A stretch of DNA of 64,000 nt from Datnioides undecimradiatus. Taxonomy: Eukaryota > Chordata > Actinopteri > Lobotiformes > Datnioididae. The stretch lies in assembly GCA_008933995.1 (NCBI GenBank), contig WARS01000012.1, positions 7,449,001-7,513,000 on the forward strand, written 5' to 3'. Below the pieces are notes generated by a model. It saw only the letters and a list, made by a program, of their open reading frames with translations. It did not search any database and was not told the origin of the DNA. The position numbers and the translations under genes are program-made. Below, one piece after another: positions 12,333 through 25,484 of the stretch. How positions within the stretch are numbered: the stretch's first letter is position 1; each line of letters starts with the position of its first letter.

Positions 12333-14981
12333 GCTGATGAACAATGCATGTCAAATAGATGCAATCACAACAACGTTACCACAGTCTCAATGCAATAAGT
12401 TACTGGCCTGTAAATGTAGGACACCTTACAGTTGAACAGCATCCTGAAACAGTCAAGTGCTCATATTTAAATTTAACTACAATGCATTTCTTTACGTCTT
12501 TCGGTCATTGTTGGCAAGACCCTACTAGATTCAATGTTTACTGTTATTTTGAAGTATCTGCGTGCATACGCTGTCATGATTTTTGCAACTTTTAATCATG
12601 TCACCTGACAGATCCGAAGTTAAATCACAGTCACGGTGGCAGAGGCTCTCCACAAGTCATGCAACAGAACACCTTTCAGTCTGTGGCAAGCTTTAAAGTT
12701 ACCAGAGAGATCCTGAACAGTGGAAACCTGCATGGGTAACGGTGAAGTAGACCCTGACTCAAAGATACTGAGAGTTCATTAAGTTAATAGGTGAATTAAA
12801 CTCGGCACTCCAAGGCGTTACGAGCGACCTTCAATCAACTGGTACTGCATCGGCACAGAGGTCTACAATACTGTGGGCTGTTTCTGTTGTTTGTTTACTC
12901 CTGCAAACATATTCTAAGTTCGTTTACTATTGTCTACAGCATGCACTATACCTATATCCCTGTCAGGGCTGTACAGCTGGCTGCTGTCGTACTACCTGCT
13001 GGAAAAACTAGTCTTTTTGGGCGCCGAAAGAAGAAAAGTCCAACTGTCCTCTGAAGTGAAACACGACCTGAAGCACTTAGCTCAGTCTGACCGGGCTCAT
13101 TTACATTTATCCCTCAGCTATTAGGTGGTTTTCCTCAGTAGAAACTGATTGTACCTTGGACGCTTACTTTTCGCAGTCCTTTGGCAAAGCATTATGGGCA
13201 TTGAAGTCCCATCGGGGTGTGTTCAAGAGCAGAAGTGTCTCCCTGTTCTAACCTCTTCTTTAAGATCTGAAATGTCAAAATAGGAAGAACAGACATACAA
13301 AGTAGGGTTGGGATGTAGAAAATGGAGTGAGCACTAGACTTTAGAGGTCAGGACTGATTTGGTTCATGCCAGAAAGGCAAACTGCATCAGACAGCATCAT
13401 GCTCTAGGGATTGTAACGTCTGCACAGCAAAACAAAAGCCAGTGATTCTGTTGCTCATCTACAATAACCATCATCTTCTAGGATGGCACCAGAGAGGGTC
13501 TCCTCTTGTAAACCAACACTGAAATAAACGATCCCGGGTTTACAGTTTCAGGGCCAATGCCGATCAGTGTGCATTAGTGCAGAAAGCGGCCCTTATTGAT
13601 CTGTACTTTGGGATTTGCTGTTGGAAAAAGCCTTGTGCAATGGATCGCTCAAATACTTTTGGGGATGGATATTCGTTTTCTGAGAGGATTAGAAATGTAA
13701 GATGAGCCCTTTTGTAACTTGATTTGTTTTTTCAAGAGGCAAGTAAACAAGAGCAGAGGCAGAGGCAGAAGCGCACATAAAAGTGTTTAAACTTTGAATA
13801 CATGAAAATGGACAATTAGGCAGGAGTAGTGTTACATGGGTGTGTTTACCTCAAACGACCCTCCAGATTTTTTGCATTGTTTCACCCTACTGCTGCAAAT
13901 TAGAGGCCATATCTTTGAGGCCGCTAAGTTTAGAGGGGAAATATTCGCCAACTACTGGTCTGGTGGCCAATTATGTGATTTTTTTTCCTCTTTATTTTGT
14001 AGTTTTTGCACATTTAAGACTACGCAAAGGTACTCAGCACACTGCTTTCTTGAATAATAACTGCTTTTTAAAAAAATGTAACACACTGATATGAATATCT
14101 GCAGAATGTACGTCAGTGCTGATATGATACAAATATGTCTAGCCTCAGTGCACTGAAGTTACAGATAAATGGTCAGCATTAAATTAAAGGCATCAAAGGC
14201 ATTAAAAGAAGTCAAAAAACATAAAACTAGTATTCTGTACTTTGATGCTGGCAGCCAGATGGCGCTGTCTGTCAGCGGTTTTCTGCATGTACCCATAACA
14301 GTAAACCCATTTGCTGCAAATGTGAACCTACAATAAACCTGTAAACATTAGCAGCAACTGAACTGTAATAGGTTGGTGAGATTTTGATTTTCATATAGAA
14401 AACAGAAATCAAATATTTATGTATTCCCTTCCTTCTGTTTTGTTTATTTTCAGATCAGATATTTCTCTAAGCCACTCCAGTTTTAACATCAACTCATCTT
14501 CACAGTGCATCTCAAGAATGGATTTTAGCATTTCATATAATTTACTGACAATTACAATTAGAAGGGGAAAAGACAAAAAGCAGTACCTATTGAAAATCCA
14601 CTAACAGTAGCCATTGCAAACTACTGGTCATACCACACTAAGTAAGGCTGTATTAGCAAAACCCCTGAGTATACTGAAGTGAGTCAGACAGTGTACACCT
14701 CAACTTCTCATTTATGAGTGAACTTGAGTGGTATTGTTTATTTCAAAAGTTTCAGAGTCGTGTTTTATAAAAAAAGAGCTGAGTCCATTGTCAAAGGCAG
14801 CTTGTTATACATGTTTTAAAGAAACTCTCCTGGTGCAGGAACATAAAGGCATGTACAAAAGACTCCCAGAATACAGACAAGCAGAATCACAGACTAAGAC
14901 AGTCAATTGTTCCAATGAGCCTAGCAAAGCTCAAGCCATAAAGGTCCATTATCCTCTGCTGGCCCAGGGGCCAGAGTAGGC
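12333..14981. other. Spacer between rdh13 and decr2
   Basis: This stretch contains the decr2 5' UTR and promoter (next to 12332) and the rdh13 3' UTR (next to 14981). No further gene is evident. A plus-strand open frame at 12930-13124 has no ATG at its start and no recognisable similarity. The region around 12,790-13,130 has scattered CpG and could hold decr2 regulatory sequence. Confidence 0.5.
14737..14742 (-). other. Candidate polyadenylation signal of rdh13
   Basis: AATAAA on the minus strand, 240 bases after the rdh13 stop codon. This spacing gives an ordinary short 3' UTR. Confidence 0.5.
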
Positions 14982-17900
14982 CTACAGCCCCACAGCACTG
15001 ACAGCTGGCCCTGGGCTCTGTGACTGTGTCTGTGCTGGGTCTGTCTGTGCGACTGTGCTCTGGCCTTCTGCTGCTGGGTTTGACTTGGCGGACTTTTCCT
15101 CCTCCAGACCCACCAGCCTGCTGCTGACCTCCCACAGCCTGCGAGCTGTCTCCTCATCCAGGGCCTGAGGTGCTGGTTCCTTTTCTATCATCACATCATA
15201 GTACCTCCCCGTCACCCCTTCCATCTCCTCGGACACAGCCAGGTAGACGCTGGGCTGGGCCCCCAGCTCTGGGCCCTTCACCAATATGGAGAAAAGGGGA
15301 CCTGCAGGGGGGTTTGGTAGAGATCACAGGTTTTCTAGTTTACATTTTACTCTAACACCACAGTTTTATATTTCTTTCAGATCCTATTATAACACAAGTA
15401 ATTCACTTAAATTAATTAGTCAAGTACCAATGCAAGTGCTGACTGGATTCATGCTGCTGTCTGTGGGCTTTAATGAAAGGAAACACTTACATGAATGTGT
15501 ATCAATTACATTAGCTCACATGCGGATGTGGTACATGGTGCACATGTTTTAATATCTTCTTCAGTGACTGTAAATGATCTCAAGAACGAACTCTGTTCTC
15601 CCCGATGTGTTGGATTTTTATTAATCCAGGTAATAAAAAATGCAGGTAATTAAAAAAATACTTATTGTGGGATAGAAACAAAAAACACGAACATTCAATG
15701 AATCACAGAATGAAAACTGAGAAGCTGTATCAGCACCAACCCTGGTTGGACTGGTGTACTCAACATACGTATATGAAAAACATATATACAGAAAAAACAG
15801 TGCTGAAAATAGAAAAGCACTCAAACTGAAGTAATTACGTTACAATTTCAGAGGGATGTATTGAACTTTTTAGACTTGACATATAAAACATATTGATAAA
15901 TTAAAATGCAGTTATACCAACTTTATATAAAATGGTTTAAAATGATCTCCAGGTAAAGCAGCTACAGCAGTAAAAAGCTTCTTACTCACTGTGCATCATT
16001 AATAATAACAATCCAGGGCAACTTCTCTTCCTTTAGTACTTTTACTTTTGTTACTTTAAATACACTTTGGTTAATGATACTTATGCTATTTGTGTGTTTT
16101 TTAAGGGTTTGTTTAAGAGTTTTCATAGTGTTGTTACTACAATATAAAATAATATAAATTAAATGAATTAGCATGGTCAGAAAACTTAAATTACTTAATT
16201 TTTTGTTTTTCAGTTGTAGGTCTATAGTAGAAATTTTGGGGAATGGGAGTAACAAAGAAGAAATACAGCTAGTTGCCAGTTATGCTTATTTATACAGAAT
16301 GAAACAGATCAATGTAAAATTCACTAGCAGACGAGTAGGCCTACGGCATATGAGAGCTTGTTCAGCCTAAGCTAATTGTTGCAAACACATTAAGTAAGCA
16401 TTTATTGATTTCTCTAAATTCAGAATCCAATAAGGGGGCGGGATACTCACTGAGCACTGAGCTCGAGAACTGTGATTGGTGAAGACCCGTGTGCCTCCCG
16501 AGCTCCGTGGCAACAACGCCTGGGTGCACAGCATTTACTGTGACTCCTGTGCCTGTTACACACACATGCACACATACACAGACGCAGCATTGTTTAAAAA
16601 TATATATCCAGTGGCCAATTACAAACAAGAACATAGGCCGTACTCCCTCCCACACATGCCCACATATGCAGCAGCCAGTAGACTTGCCTTGTAATCGCTT
16701 GGCGAGCTCTCTGGTGAACAGAACATTGGCAAGCTTGCTCTGACAGTACGCCTGCTTGGTATCAAACTTCTTCTTCTCCCAGTTCAAGTCCTCGAAGTCG
16801 ATCTTTCCAACGATGTGGGCGAGCGAGGCCATGTTGATCACTCTGCTGGGGGCGGACTCTTTCAACTTATCCAGCAGAAGATTTGTCAACAAGAAGTGAC
16901 CTGGAGGAAGACAGCAACTATGGGCGTGAGGTACGTTAAGGCAGAGCTTATTTGAATATAAAGATAATTTAAGCTCTTTTCTTATAGAGAGTTTAGAAAA
17001 ACACACACTTAGGTTGCCTTTTTTTTTTCATTTAAAGTACCTAGGTGGTTGACTCCAAACTGCATGTCGAAGCCATCCTCTGTCTTCCATGCTGGACATC
17101 TCATGACACCAGCATTGTTTATCAGTACATCAACACGCTGCTCTTCTACAACACAATAAAGATAATACTTCAGGAACAGTCGCTGTGTGTGCTTTATTTC
17201 TATAACCGAGCACCGCACATGATTCATTTTGTGTCCTCACCTCGTTCTATTTTCTCTGCAAACTCTCGGATGGACTTCATGGAGGCCAGGTCGAGCTGAC
17301 AGGCGTAAACGTGAGGATTCAGAGTCTTCCCTCGTATTTCCTTCGCAGCTGCCTCGCACTTCTCCATATCCCGACATCCCATAATGATCCGACCCCCTGA
17401 TGATGTGGGAATGGATAAAGGAATGAGTCACTGAGAGCAAAATAACTGTGGATGATTTCATATACCATCTTTTTGCACTGCAATCAGAGTGCCATCGTAT
17501 TTTCCCCACACCTCTCTGGGCCAGTTCTCGGGCCGTCTCTTTTCCGATGCCTGTGTTGGCTCCTGTTATAACCACAGTCTTTCCATGAATTGTAGCTTTA
17601 CTGGGACACCGGCCTCCAGTCACATGGTTCCTGAGAGAAGAATTAAAACAAAGTTTGAGCACAACTTATTTTACTATTGCCACATCAAACCAGGAAGCAC
17701 AGATTTCTCTCTAATGCAAACAGTTTCTATCTATCTTGTCTCTTTACAGAGGCTAAACAGCTCAGTACTGCCAACAAGAGGGCCCTACCATTTACAGTCA
17801 CTCACTCAACCGAATATCCAGTTCAATGACAAGAGCAAAATATGGAAGTTTTATGTTGATCTTAAACTTTTGTACCTAAGCTGTACTGAAATGCACTTTG

Positions 17901-18331
17901 ATTTGATTTGAAGTCAGCTGTTGTTTAGGTCACTGTCATGCAGTTCTCTCACTAATACCATGTGGGAAAAACTATTAAGTCTGTATTAATTCTTCTAGTT
18001 TCCCTTTTAAGTAAACAGAATGTCACTGACACCTTTACAGTATACCCAGTTCAGTATTATTACTCTGTCATAAATGCTGCTTACAAAAGTAACAGTTAAG
18101 CTACTGGGTGGAAAAAAATACTTCCTTCTCAATAACTTCACAGAAGGCTCCATGACAATAAATAGTCTTTAGCTTTAACTCTAAATTGTACCAGCTGTGA
18201 CACATAGTGTAACAGCACAGTTACATCATGATACAGTGGCCTTAAGTCATATTAAGAGTTACTCACTTCAGTAGAACAGCGCATCCAAACACTGTCCCGA
18301 ACACAGAAACTGGTAAAATATATTTGCTCAT
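14982..18331 (-). CDS. rdh13: Retinol dehydrogenase 13 (complete, seven exons)
   Basis: SDR enzyme that reduces retinaldehyde with NADPH; mammalian RDH13 is associated with mitochondria. Coding exons in order: 18331-18267, 17630-17512, 17396-17241, 17145-17041, 16900-16688, 16552-16451, 15301-14982. They sum to 1080 nt, 359 aa, with frame kept at every junction. The N-terminus [16 protein letters not shown] is the hydrophobic family signature, followed by the conserved TGG-CPSKATI segment. Motifs: TGANTGIG at residues 44-51, NNAG at 123-126, catalytic Ser174 and YCQSK at 200-204 (Tyr200, Lys204). The intron after exon 5 has a GC donor (16687-16686, AAG|GCAAGT); the other introns are GT-AG. 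The C-terminus runs past the domain in an Ala/Gln/Ser/Pro-rich tail of about 40 residues, making it longer than human RDH13 (331 aa). RDH12 and RDH14 fit less well at the N-terminus. The start has G at -3. Confidence 0.95.
16030..16085. repeat. Fragment of a teleost hAT-like MITE
   Basis: Within rdh13 intron 6, the run with 'tacttttacttttgttactttaaatac' character followed by 'aatgatactt' matches the 3' portion of the dispersed element seen more fully at about 56530-57025. Only the most recognisable part is present, so the boundaries are approximate. Confidence 0.45.
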
Positions 18332-20900
18332 GGCTTCCGAACGACGCTGGCGACCAAATAAAGCATCAAAATGTGTTTTAACAGTGCTTAATGCAGCAGC
18401 CGGGTTGACAACACTCCTGCGGCACAAGGTTACGCGCGCACGATTTTGGCGTCATCAACTCCTAGTAACCAACCGCAAGGAGCAGCTGCCTAGCGGAATT
18501 ATGGGAAATGTCGTCCTAACCTGAATTAAGAGCCAAAAACAGCAGATAACAGTAAAAGAGCTGTTCTTCTTTTTTGGGCAAAGTCGTGGCGTGGATTTAT
18601 TCAGTTATAGAAATACGATATAGAAAATAAGATATAGAAATATTTTTATTTACGTGCTGGTTGAAATGATCTGTGTGTTTTCTTTTAGTCTTTACAATCA
18701 GCATCTCACAGTCAACCTTTCAAGATCTGTAAAAATGTTGTTACAACAGGGAATACACCAATGAATCTCTGTGCATATGTTGTATATGTTATTTTAATCA
18801 TTAAAAAAATCTAATATGCTACATTATAGTCTGGGAAAATCCAAAACCAATATAAATAACAAATTGTTTTTCAGATGTATTTACATGTGTTGATTTGGCT
18901 TCATGAGAAAGTCCTTGTAATGACAAATTTGAAATCAAAATGCAATGAGAACAAAATGAAACAAGAGCCAGGGCTGAGACATCACAGGGTTTTAGAGGCA
19001 GAGTCAGCAGAGAAGGAGAGGACTTCATGATGATTCAGTGGGGGAGGGTGGTGTGGCTGTGAGCTGCTTTTCCTGTTTTTAAATTGTAGGTGAAAAAAGA
19101 TGTGAATTGACTCGGCTGTTGTGACTGCAGTCGGAAAATCATTCCCCTTGTGTGGAGCCAGGTGAGGCTGAAAAAGCCTGAGAGCGGCAGAGGGAGGAGA
19201 GAGCTGAAGCAGGAGACAGACGAGCTGCTGTAGACGTTCAGACCAGTGCCTGGAGGTGTGAGGGTGGAGTAGAGCTGTGTACACCAGCAGCATGCTTTTA
19301 AATTTAATACTTTTTTTTCCTTTCTGCCTAAATGTTGCCCCACATGTTCTCTAAAGTACCTGCTGTTCAAAGCAAATGTTCAATCTGGAGACTAAATTCT
19401 CAGGAGGTTTAGTCAGATTGTTTTTTTTCTCTGCACAAAGCAGAGGGTTTGAAATGAGGCTAAGATTTCAAAGAACACTGACAGAGGAAACGTTTTTTAA
19501 GTCAATACTGCTGGATAGCTTTTTCTAATGGCAAGACAATTAATGACTAATATAATGCAAATACCCTCGCATGATTAATTTATTAATCAATTTACAGATC
19601 CATTTGCTGAAGTTCCTGATTTTATATGCAAAACATCTTAACTTGTTTGTTGTTTCTTCCTGTTTTAAACCTTTGCATCCTTTTGAACAGCTTTTATATT
19701 ATAGTTCTGTCTAAGTACCCTAAGTAACCCTGCTTTAAAACAGAGCTAATTTCATCAATTGTGCTCTGCAAAAGGGAATATTGTGGCACAAACTTTCAGA
19801 GATGCCTCCCTGTGTAAATATCCCTCCACCATGACACTGCGGTTTATAGAGCCGCTAGGACACAAAGTACACAGAGTAAACTCTGCATGAAGATAAATTT
19901 GAGGACAGTGGAAAAAACAAGGCCACCCCTTGCAACAAGATTTGGAAAACTTGAGGTGACACATAAAAAGTAAAAACTAGGACGTGAATGTGGTGTCTGA
20001 AGACAGAGCGAGGAGACGAGGGAGGAGCAGCCCTGCTCTATTTGTTCACAGCTCAGAGGTGTGTGTCCCCCTGGTGTGTTTGACCCTCGGTGCTCTCCGC
20101 TGTCAGCCCACGGTGCTTGACCTTCGCTATGATTTATGACAGCTCTCTTCCCAAGATAACCCCCGAGGAAACACTTCGCCTGGCTGCCTGTTTGACCCAG
20201 CTTTTCTGTGTGAGACACCTGAATGTCTCAAAGAGGTGCTGAAGATGCAGCTATTCAATACCCACCCGGATCTTCAACAAGAATGAAAAACACCCCAAGT
20301 GAAATGGTTTAGTTTCAGGAAATAAGAAGATCATATTCCCCTGGACTGACTTTTTTGAGCTTTCATCCTGATCCTGGACTGCTTGAAAACAGCTTATCTT
20401 TCACTCTTCATGTAGTCTCAGCCTGACATGCACCTTTTCATTTCAGACAGAGAGCAGACAGACAAATGCAGAGATAGAAAGAAGCGCTTGTGTGACTGAT
20501 ATTTGGTCCGAGGGGGAAAATTGAGATGGGAGAAAGTAAGTAACTACAAAAAGAGTCACAAATGAACCTCATGAGCACAGTCTGTATTTATGCAAAACGG
20601 CTTCCAATCACGTCACCTCTCAACCCATCTGATCAGTACTGGTTGATGATGATGCATTAAGGTTATCCCTGTTATGTCGATGCTGTTTTCTCAGTCCAAT
20701 CTGTTCTGGTTGGCACACGCGCTTGGCAGGAGGCCTGTTGTTAAACATGTACAGTAAGAAGGGGAGCTGCCAGGGCAGTGAATTAATTGAAAGTCTTGCC
20801 TCGCTGTTACCTAATAAGGACAGTTGGCAAAGTCACCGCGTGAAGTACTTGAGGCCATAAGCTGTTGAATTATGCAAGAGTGGAGCAGCTTGTTCCTTCA
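18332..20900. other. Intergenic region upstream of rdh13
   Basis: The first 200 bases carry CpG-bearing sequence that is probably the rdh13 promoter. Beyond that I see no gene. The overlapping open frames at 18,980-19,370 and 19,755-20,218 are short, lie across both strands and match nothing recognisable. Confidence 0.45.
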
Positions 20901-21747
20901 ACACATGAATCAAAAGTAAAGAAGCTCATGGACGCATTGAGGTTGGGTAGCTGGGATCGGGAGAGTCCAGGCGCTAGGACCCGGGACACGTGAGCGTATT
21001 AGTTTGCCAGAGGGTGGAGACGGTGAACAATGAAGGAGCTGACTGGTAGGACCAGCACAGGAGCAACATCTAAGACCCCCCCCCACATACACACCCCCAC
21101 ACCCCATAGCCCCAGAGTCCCGCTGGACCGACGGACAACACAGACTGACGGGCCGACAGTGAGAGCGAGGCGCTGAGTTTGGAGAGAGTGGGATCATGCA
21201 GATTTGTCCATGCATGCTGCAGAGCGCAGAGCTCTTTCCGAGCCCCCCTGTGTGGATGTGAATGAATGGGTTCGTCTCAGTGTGTGCGCACGAGTGTGTG
21301 TGTGTGTGGTGCTGAACTGGGTCATGCGGACCACTGGAGGAGCGAAAGATAAACACGCACCCTCCTCCCGCTGCTTGGCAGGTTGAGATGGTGGGCGCTC
21401 AGAGGAGGGATCCCAGCCTGTGTTCTCAGCTCGGCATCCAGCATCAGATGATGCTTTGATTCTAATCCGCCTCCAAAGAAAGTCACAAACTGAAGAGCAT
21501 CACCAGAAACAGGACGGAAATCATCTCAGGCGGCCAGAACGCAAAGCGCAACGACAGACCTCATCCAAGCAGTGTCAACTGCGAAACTGCGAGGTCTTGA
21601 GCGTTTTAAGGGACATGTGCGGTTTTCCTAGCGCCTGTAACTGATCGATAACTTCCTTCAGTCGAGGAGAGCCATCCGCCAGTTTCCCAGCACACCTCAG
21701 CGGATCAGAGCGTAGCAGCTCTGCTCGCATTAGACGGATGCAGGACC
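20901..21747 (+). promoter_or_regulatory. CpG-bearing region, possible promoter and 5' leader of sbk1
   Basis: This stretch is richer in G, C and CpG than its AT-rich surroundings, with C-rich runs near 21,075-21,110. It leads directly to a strong start codon and a consensus splice donor at 21748-21776. The next plus-strand gene is sbk1, so a distal sbk1 promoter is the simplest reading. Transcript data are needed to place the start site. Confidence 0.45.
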
Positions 21748-21775
21748 ATGGAGGAGAGAGACAGGTCGCCAGCAG
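21748..21775 (+). other. Candidate 5' exon with start codon, probably of sbk1
   Basis: ATG at 21748 has the best possible context (A at -3, G at +4) and opens nine codons, MEERDRSPA, plus one base before a consensus donor (GCAG|GTGAGT, GT at 21776-21777). The 5' border of this exon is unknown. It sits at the end of a CpG-bearing region and 7.2 kb upstream of the sbk1 kinase exons on the same strand. Joined to an acceptor at 28917-28918 it continues in frame into the kinase; joined to the stronger acceptor at 28957-28958 it does not. It could instead belong to an unrelated non-coding transcript. Confidence 0.45.
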
Positions 21776-22878
21776 GTGAGTGAGTAACACCTTGATGCAC
21801 CCTGAAGTGCCTGAAACCGGGTCAGTCTACACTACAGGATACTGCTTTCTGCAGAAAGGAAGGCAGGGAGGAAAAATCAAGGGATGGATAACATCTATTA
21901 ATATTAACATGGATCGGTTCTGATTTCTTTTAACATTATACAGCTGTTTTTTATTTGAACAGGTTGTATTTTTTTGTATCGTTGGGCTCTGAGTAACTTC
22001 ATGTCGTGTGAACTTTTAACAGTATTCATATATCCTGTATAATAAAGCATCGATGTTGCCAGTTATTATACAGCACAAGAGCTTTATTTTCCATTAGCCT
22101 ATGATTAACTGTAACTGGTGTTAATGGTCGAGCTGCGACTTAATTTGTATTTTCACCCACATTACTCGTGATACCCGCGCCTATTTGTTTCCCACTCTGC
22201 TTTTGTGATTCAGTCTGTGCTAGATGGATACGAGGGCATCCGGGGCACTCCACTTTTAATGGCCCTTTTATACTTTGTCCGGGGCAGACAGGTGATATCT
22301 CATCGTTAATGCCGTCTAATGCATTTAAATGAGCAGCTGACTTGATAGAGCAAACCCTGTAAAAGCAGAGCCTGGAGGCTGGTAATGGACTCTAACTGAA
22401 ACACAACAGCAGCCGATACACATTCTGGATTTGCTTTTGTCACAAACATTGTATTGGTGGAGAAAGGCAGCAGTAATGGCTGGGACATTCAAATTCCATC
22501 CTAAAATCAAATAAAATTCACAGCACCCGGAGCGCCTATGCCCCCAAACACTATTAAAACTAGAGTCATCAGATTTAATATACATGACAATGGTAGAAAA
22601 TGCTGCACTTTTGTGCAGAAAAGAGACACATCTTACATCAAAAACATTCATATGGGAATAGGACATTTAATGAGAGAGGTGCCCAATTGCAAACTATGTA
22701 GCCAAACATCCTGGATGGCCATAAATGCCCCAAACATGGCCTGCAGAGCTAGGAAGGTATGAGATTATCAGCAGATAAAAGGAGGAAATATGGAGCTTAA
22801 TATGGAAACAGCAGAAAATGGACACACAGCTCAAAGAAATGCACACTGCTTATACACAGCTTCACAATGAGTACTGGC

Positions 22879-22899
22879 AAAAAAAAAAAAAAAAAAAAA
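22879..22899 (+). repeat. Poly(A) run of 21
   Basis: An uninterrupted run of A. It could be the tail of an old retroposed sequence lying to its left, but no clear target-site duplication was seen. Confidence 0.9.
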
Positions 22900-23388
22900 G
22901 CCCAACCTAATTGGAAAACAGTGCTGCTCAGGGAACAGAAAGGATGTAAACATTGTCAATTAGGACACGTAGAGGACAAGGAGAGTCTTTTTACTCTCTT
23001 GTTTGACAGCCTGCGTCCCGCTGAGTGGAAGTAAAAAACAACACTTTAATGTGTGCATTACATACCAACCTGCCATCACAGGAGCAGCTGCCTAATGATA
23101 CCCCTGTCAGTCAGTGTACACACTGTGAACATTATGTCTGTGTGTGTCTGTGTGCGTGGTGGTGGTGGGGGGGTCATAGTATGAATATTTGTGTTTAATA
23201 CCCATAATTTGCGGACTTGTATGTGTTTACATTGTTTTATGTTTTTCATTTGCCCTCTTATTTTCCCGTTTGATTCATGTTCTTATTTCTAGTTGCCTTG
23301 TTTTTTACATCGCACCGTGCACTTGCTTTTGGAGCTATTGCTAATATCCACGCATGCAATTAAAGCTGAATTTAAGATGCAGAGCGCA

Positions 23389-23412
23389 AGAGAGAGAGGG
23401 AGAGAGAGAGAA
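23389..23412. repeat. (GA)n microsatellite
   Basis: Imperfect GA repeat. A CT-rich run of similar length lies about 280 bases downstream at 23690-23717, so the two are in inverted orientation on one strand. Confidence 0.85.
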
Positions 23413-23689
23413 GTTGAATGTAGCCAATCAACATTAGTGCATTGATTGTGGCCAAAGGCTATTGTGTATGAGCAGGATCGCAAATCACCATATATTGTTA
23501 GTTTGCAATGTCCTCTGTGGTGCTGTGCTGTTACATCATTTAGTCACTCCCCCTTTTTAGACCCCATTTTCTGAGCTCATATTAGAGTCCCATCTCCCCA
23601 TGTATTTGACATCAAAGAGAGGCAGTCTATATAACGTGGTACAAAGGGAGGGATGCTTCAATTCAGCCTCATTGGATTTCGCCAATCCT

Positions 23690-23717
23690 GCTCTCTCTCT
23701 TACTCTCTCTCTCTCTG
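23690..23717. repeat. (CT)n microsatellite
   Basis: CT repeat interrupted once by TA; the complement of the GA run at 23389-23412. Confidence 0.85.
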
Positions 23718-25484
23718 GTCATAAGAAGCCTCTCTACTGGAACTTGAGGCTACTGGATTGTGATAGAGTGGGGGGTTAGGTACACTATGTTCCCTGGGTG
23801 GCTTAATTCAGTGATATTTTGCTGCTTAAGGTTTTTTTGCTTGTTTTTTGCAGGACATGATTACAATGACGGTGGTGATGACATGGCATTTATATTCAGA
23901 TGCACTGCAGTTTCTAATCCCAAAGCCTTAATCCTAAACTACGGTATTGGTTGAATCTGCAGGATATAGTTGTTGGTATTTTTTTAAATGCTTGTTTGTG
24001 GTGTTTGATTGTATCTATGTTTTCTTTGATGGTTAATTTATGGGCATCATACGGTTCATTATACCCACACACTCTCAGTCATTGTTTGGATCCCTTTAAC
24101 CTTGGATTATCCATTCATGGGGTCTTAGGCCATCCCAGCAGGAGGCTGTTGGTCACCAGTGCTTCCGACTGGATCATTCAGCAGGCGGTAGCTCCATGGG
24201 ATGTGTGACATACAGTAGAAAGCGAGACAGAAGGTGAGCAGAGGCGAGGCAAGTCAGGGACGGGTTACACAGCACTCGGTCCCAGCAGGGATCCTCCATA
24301 TGGGCAGCCAGGCAAAGCTGAGAGCAGGTGATTTGTCAAAGTGAGTGTCCGTGGCCTGGGCCGCTGGTTCACCTATCACAGCACAGCGGGAGGTTTCTTC
24401 AGCCGTGTGTTGCAGGAGGCACTAAACCCAACAACTCACTGGCGATGATGTTCTGCGCTCTGCTAAGGAAGGTGATTCAGTTTTTTATGCCTAAGTAGGG
24501 AACAGAGTGTCCTGACTGCAAGCGGCTGTCACAAAGAAAGACCATTTGGCTTTTGATCAAGAGATGGATTGTTTAAGATAGCAGTGATTTGTTTTTATTC
24601 TGCGTGTCCACAGTGAGACAACAAGGAAAAGGACCGAGACAAAAATACATGCCATCGATATATGTGTGCCTCTGCATGCAGTTCTTTGATTTCCAGACAG
24701 ACAGTGAGAGAAACCACATAGACACACTGTATTTCACTCACTGATTTCCCTTTGACCCAGAGGCAAGGCACTTTGGGCATTTTGACAGTAAATTGGACAC
24801 AGGAGATCAGTCTTCACCCATAATGACTCTTCTGCCGAGAGCAAAGCAACTAGTCCATTAGTAATGGAGAGACGTAGAGACGTGAGGCAGACTCTGCAAT
24901 CCATTTATTTCTTTCATTAGTCCCTTGTTTACATTTTCTGGAACAGACAGGAGAGAAAGAGGAGAGAAGGAGGGATGGCTGGACCAAAAAAAAGGGCAAA
25001 CACTTAGTATGAAGCTGCTGATCCCTCCTTCAAACTTTAAGACATATCCTTTGTGTGCATTTAAATACATCTGCCACTGTATGTGTATAATTTGTATTCA
25101 TGCTTGAAATTCATCTCTACGAAGTCCTTATGTGCTAATAAATGACATCACAGTTCATTGCAACTATATCTCTCCCATGGTTTACAGTGGGAGAACCAAC
25201 TGCTTGATTACTGTACAATTATTGTCCCTGAAGAGAGTCACATGATAACATCTCTGATAAAACGTGTCCATGTGTGAGCTGTGCTCCCTTATGTTAATGA
25301 GCTGTTAATGATACTACAGTGTTTGAAGAACAAAAAGCCCAGTTATTGAAGATGAACTTGGACATACTTAAATATGGGAACAAGAACTCTGGCAAACAAG
25401 TTTGCTGCAGGTATCCATGTTTTCCTGAATATCATTTTCACAGCAAGATTAGAAGCTGAGAACCATCAACTTCAGACGTGCTTT

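Noticed and set aside
12930-13124. 64-codon plus-strand open frame upstream of decr2 with a hydrophobic start
   Set aside because: It begins at TTG with no in-frame ATG at its head, is not flanked by convincing splice sites and matches nothing recognisable.
22540-22900. Possible decayed L1-type LINE piece ending in a poly(A) run
   Set aside because: A few residues vaguely recall an L1 endonuclease start, but the frame is broken and I could not align it with confidence; no target-site duplication was seen.
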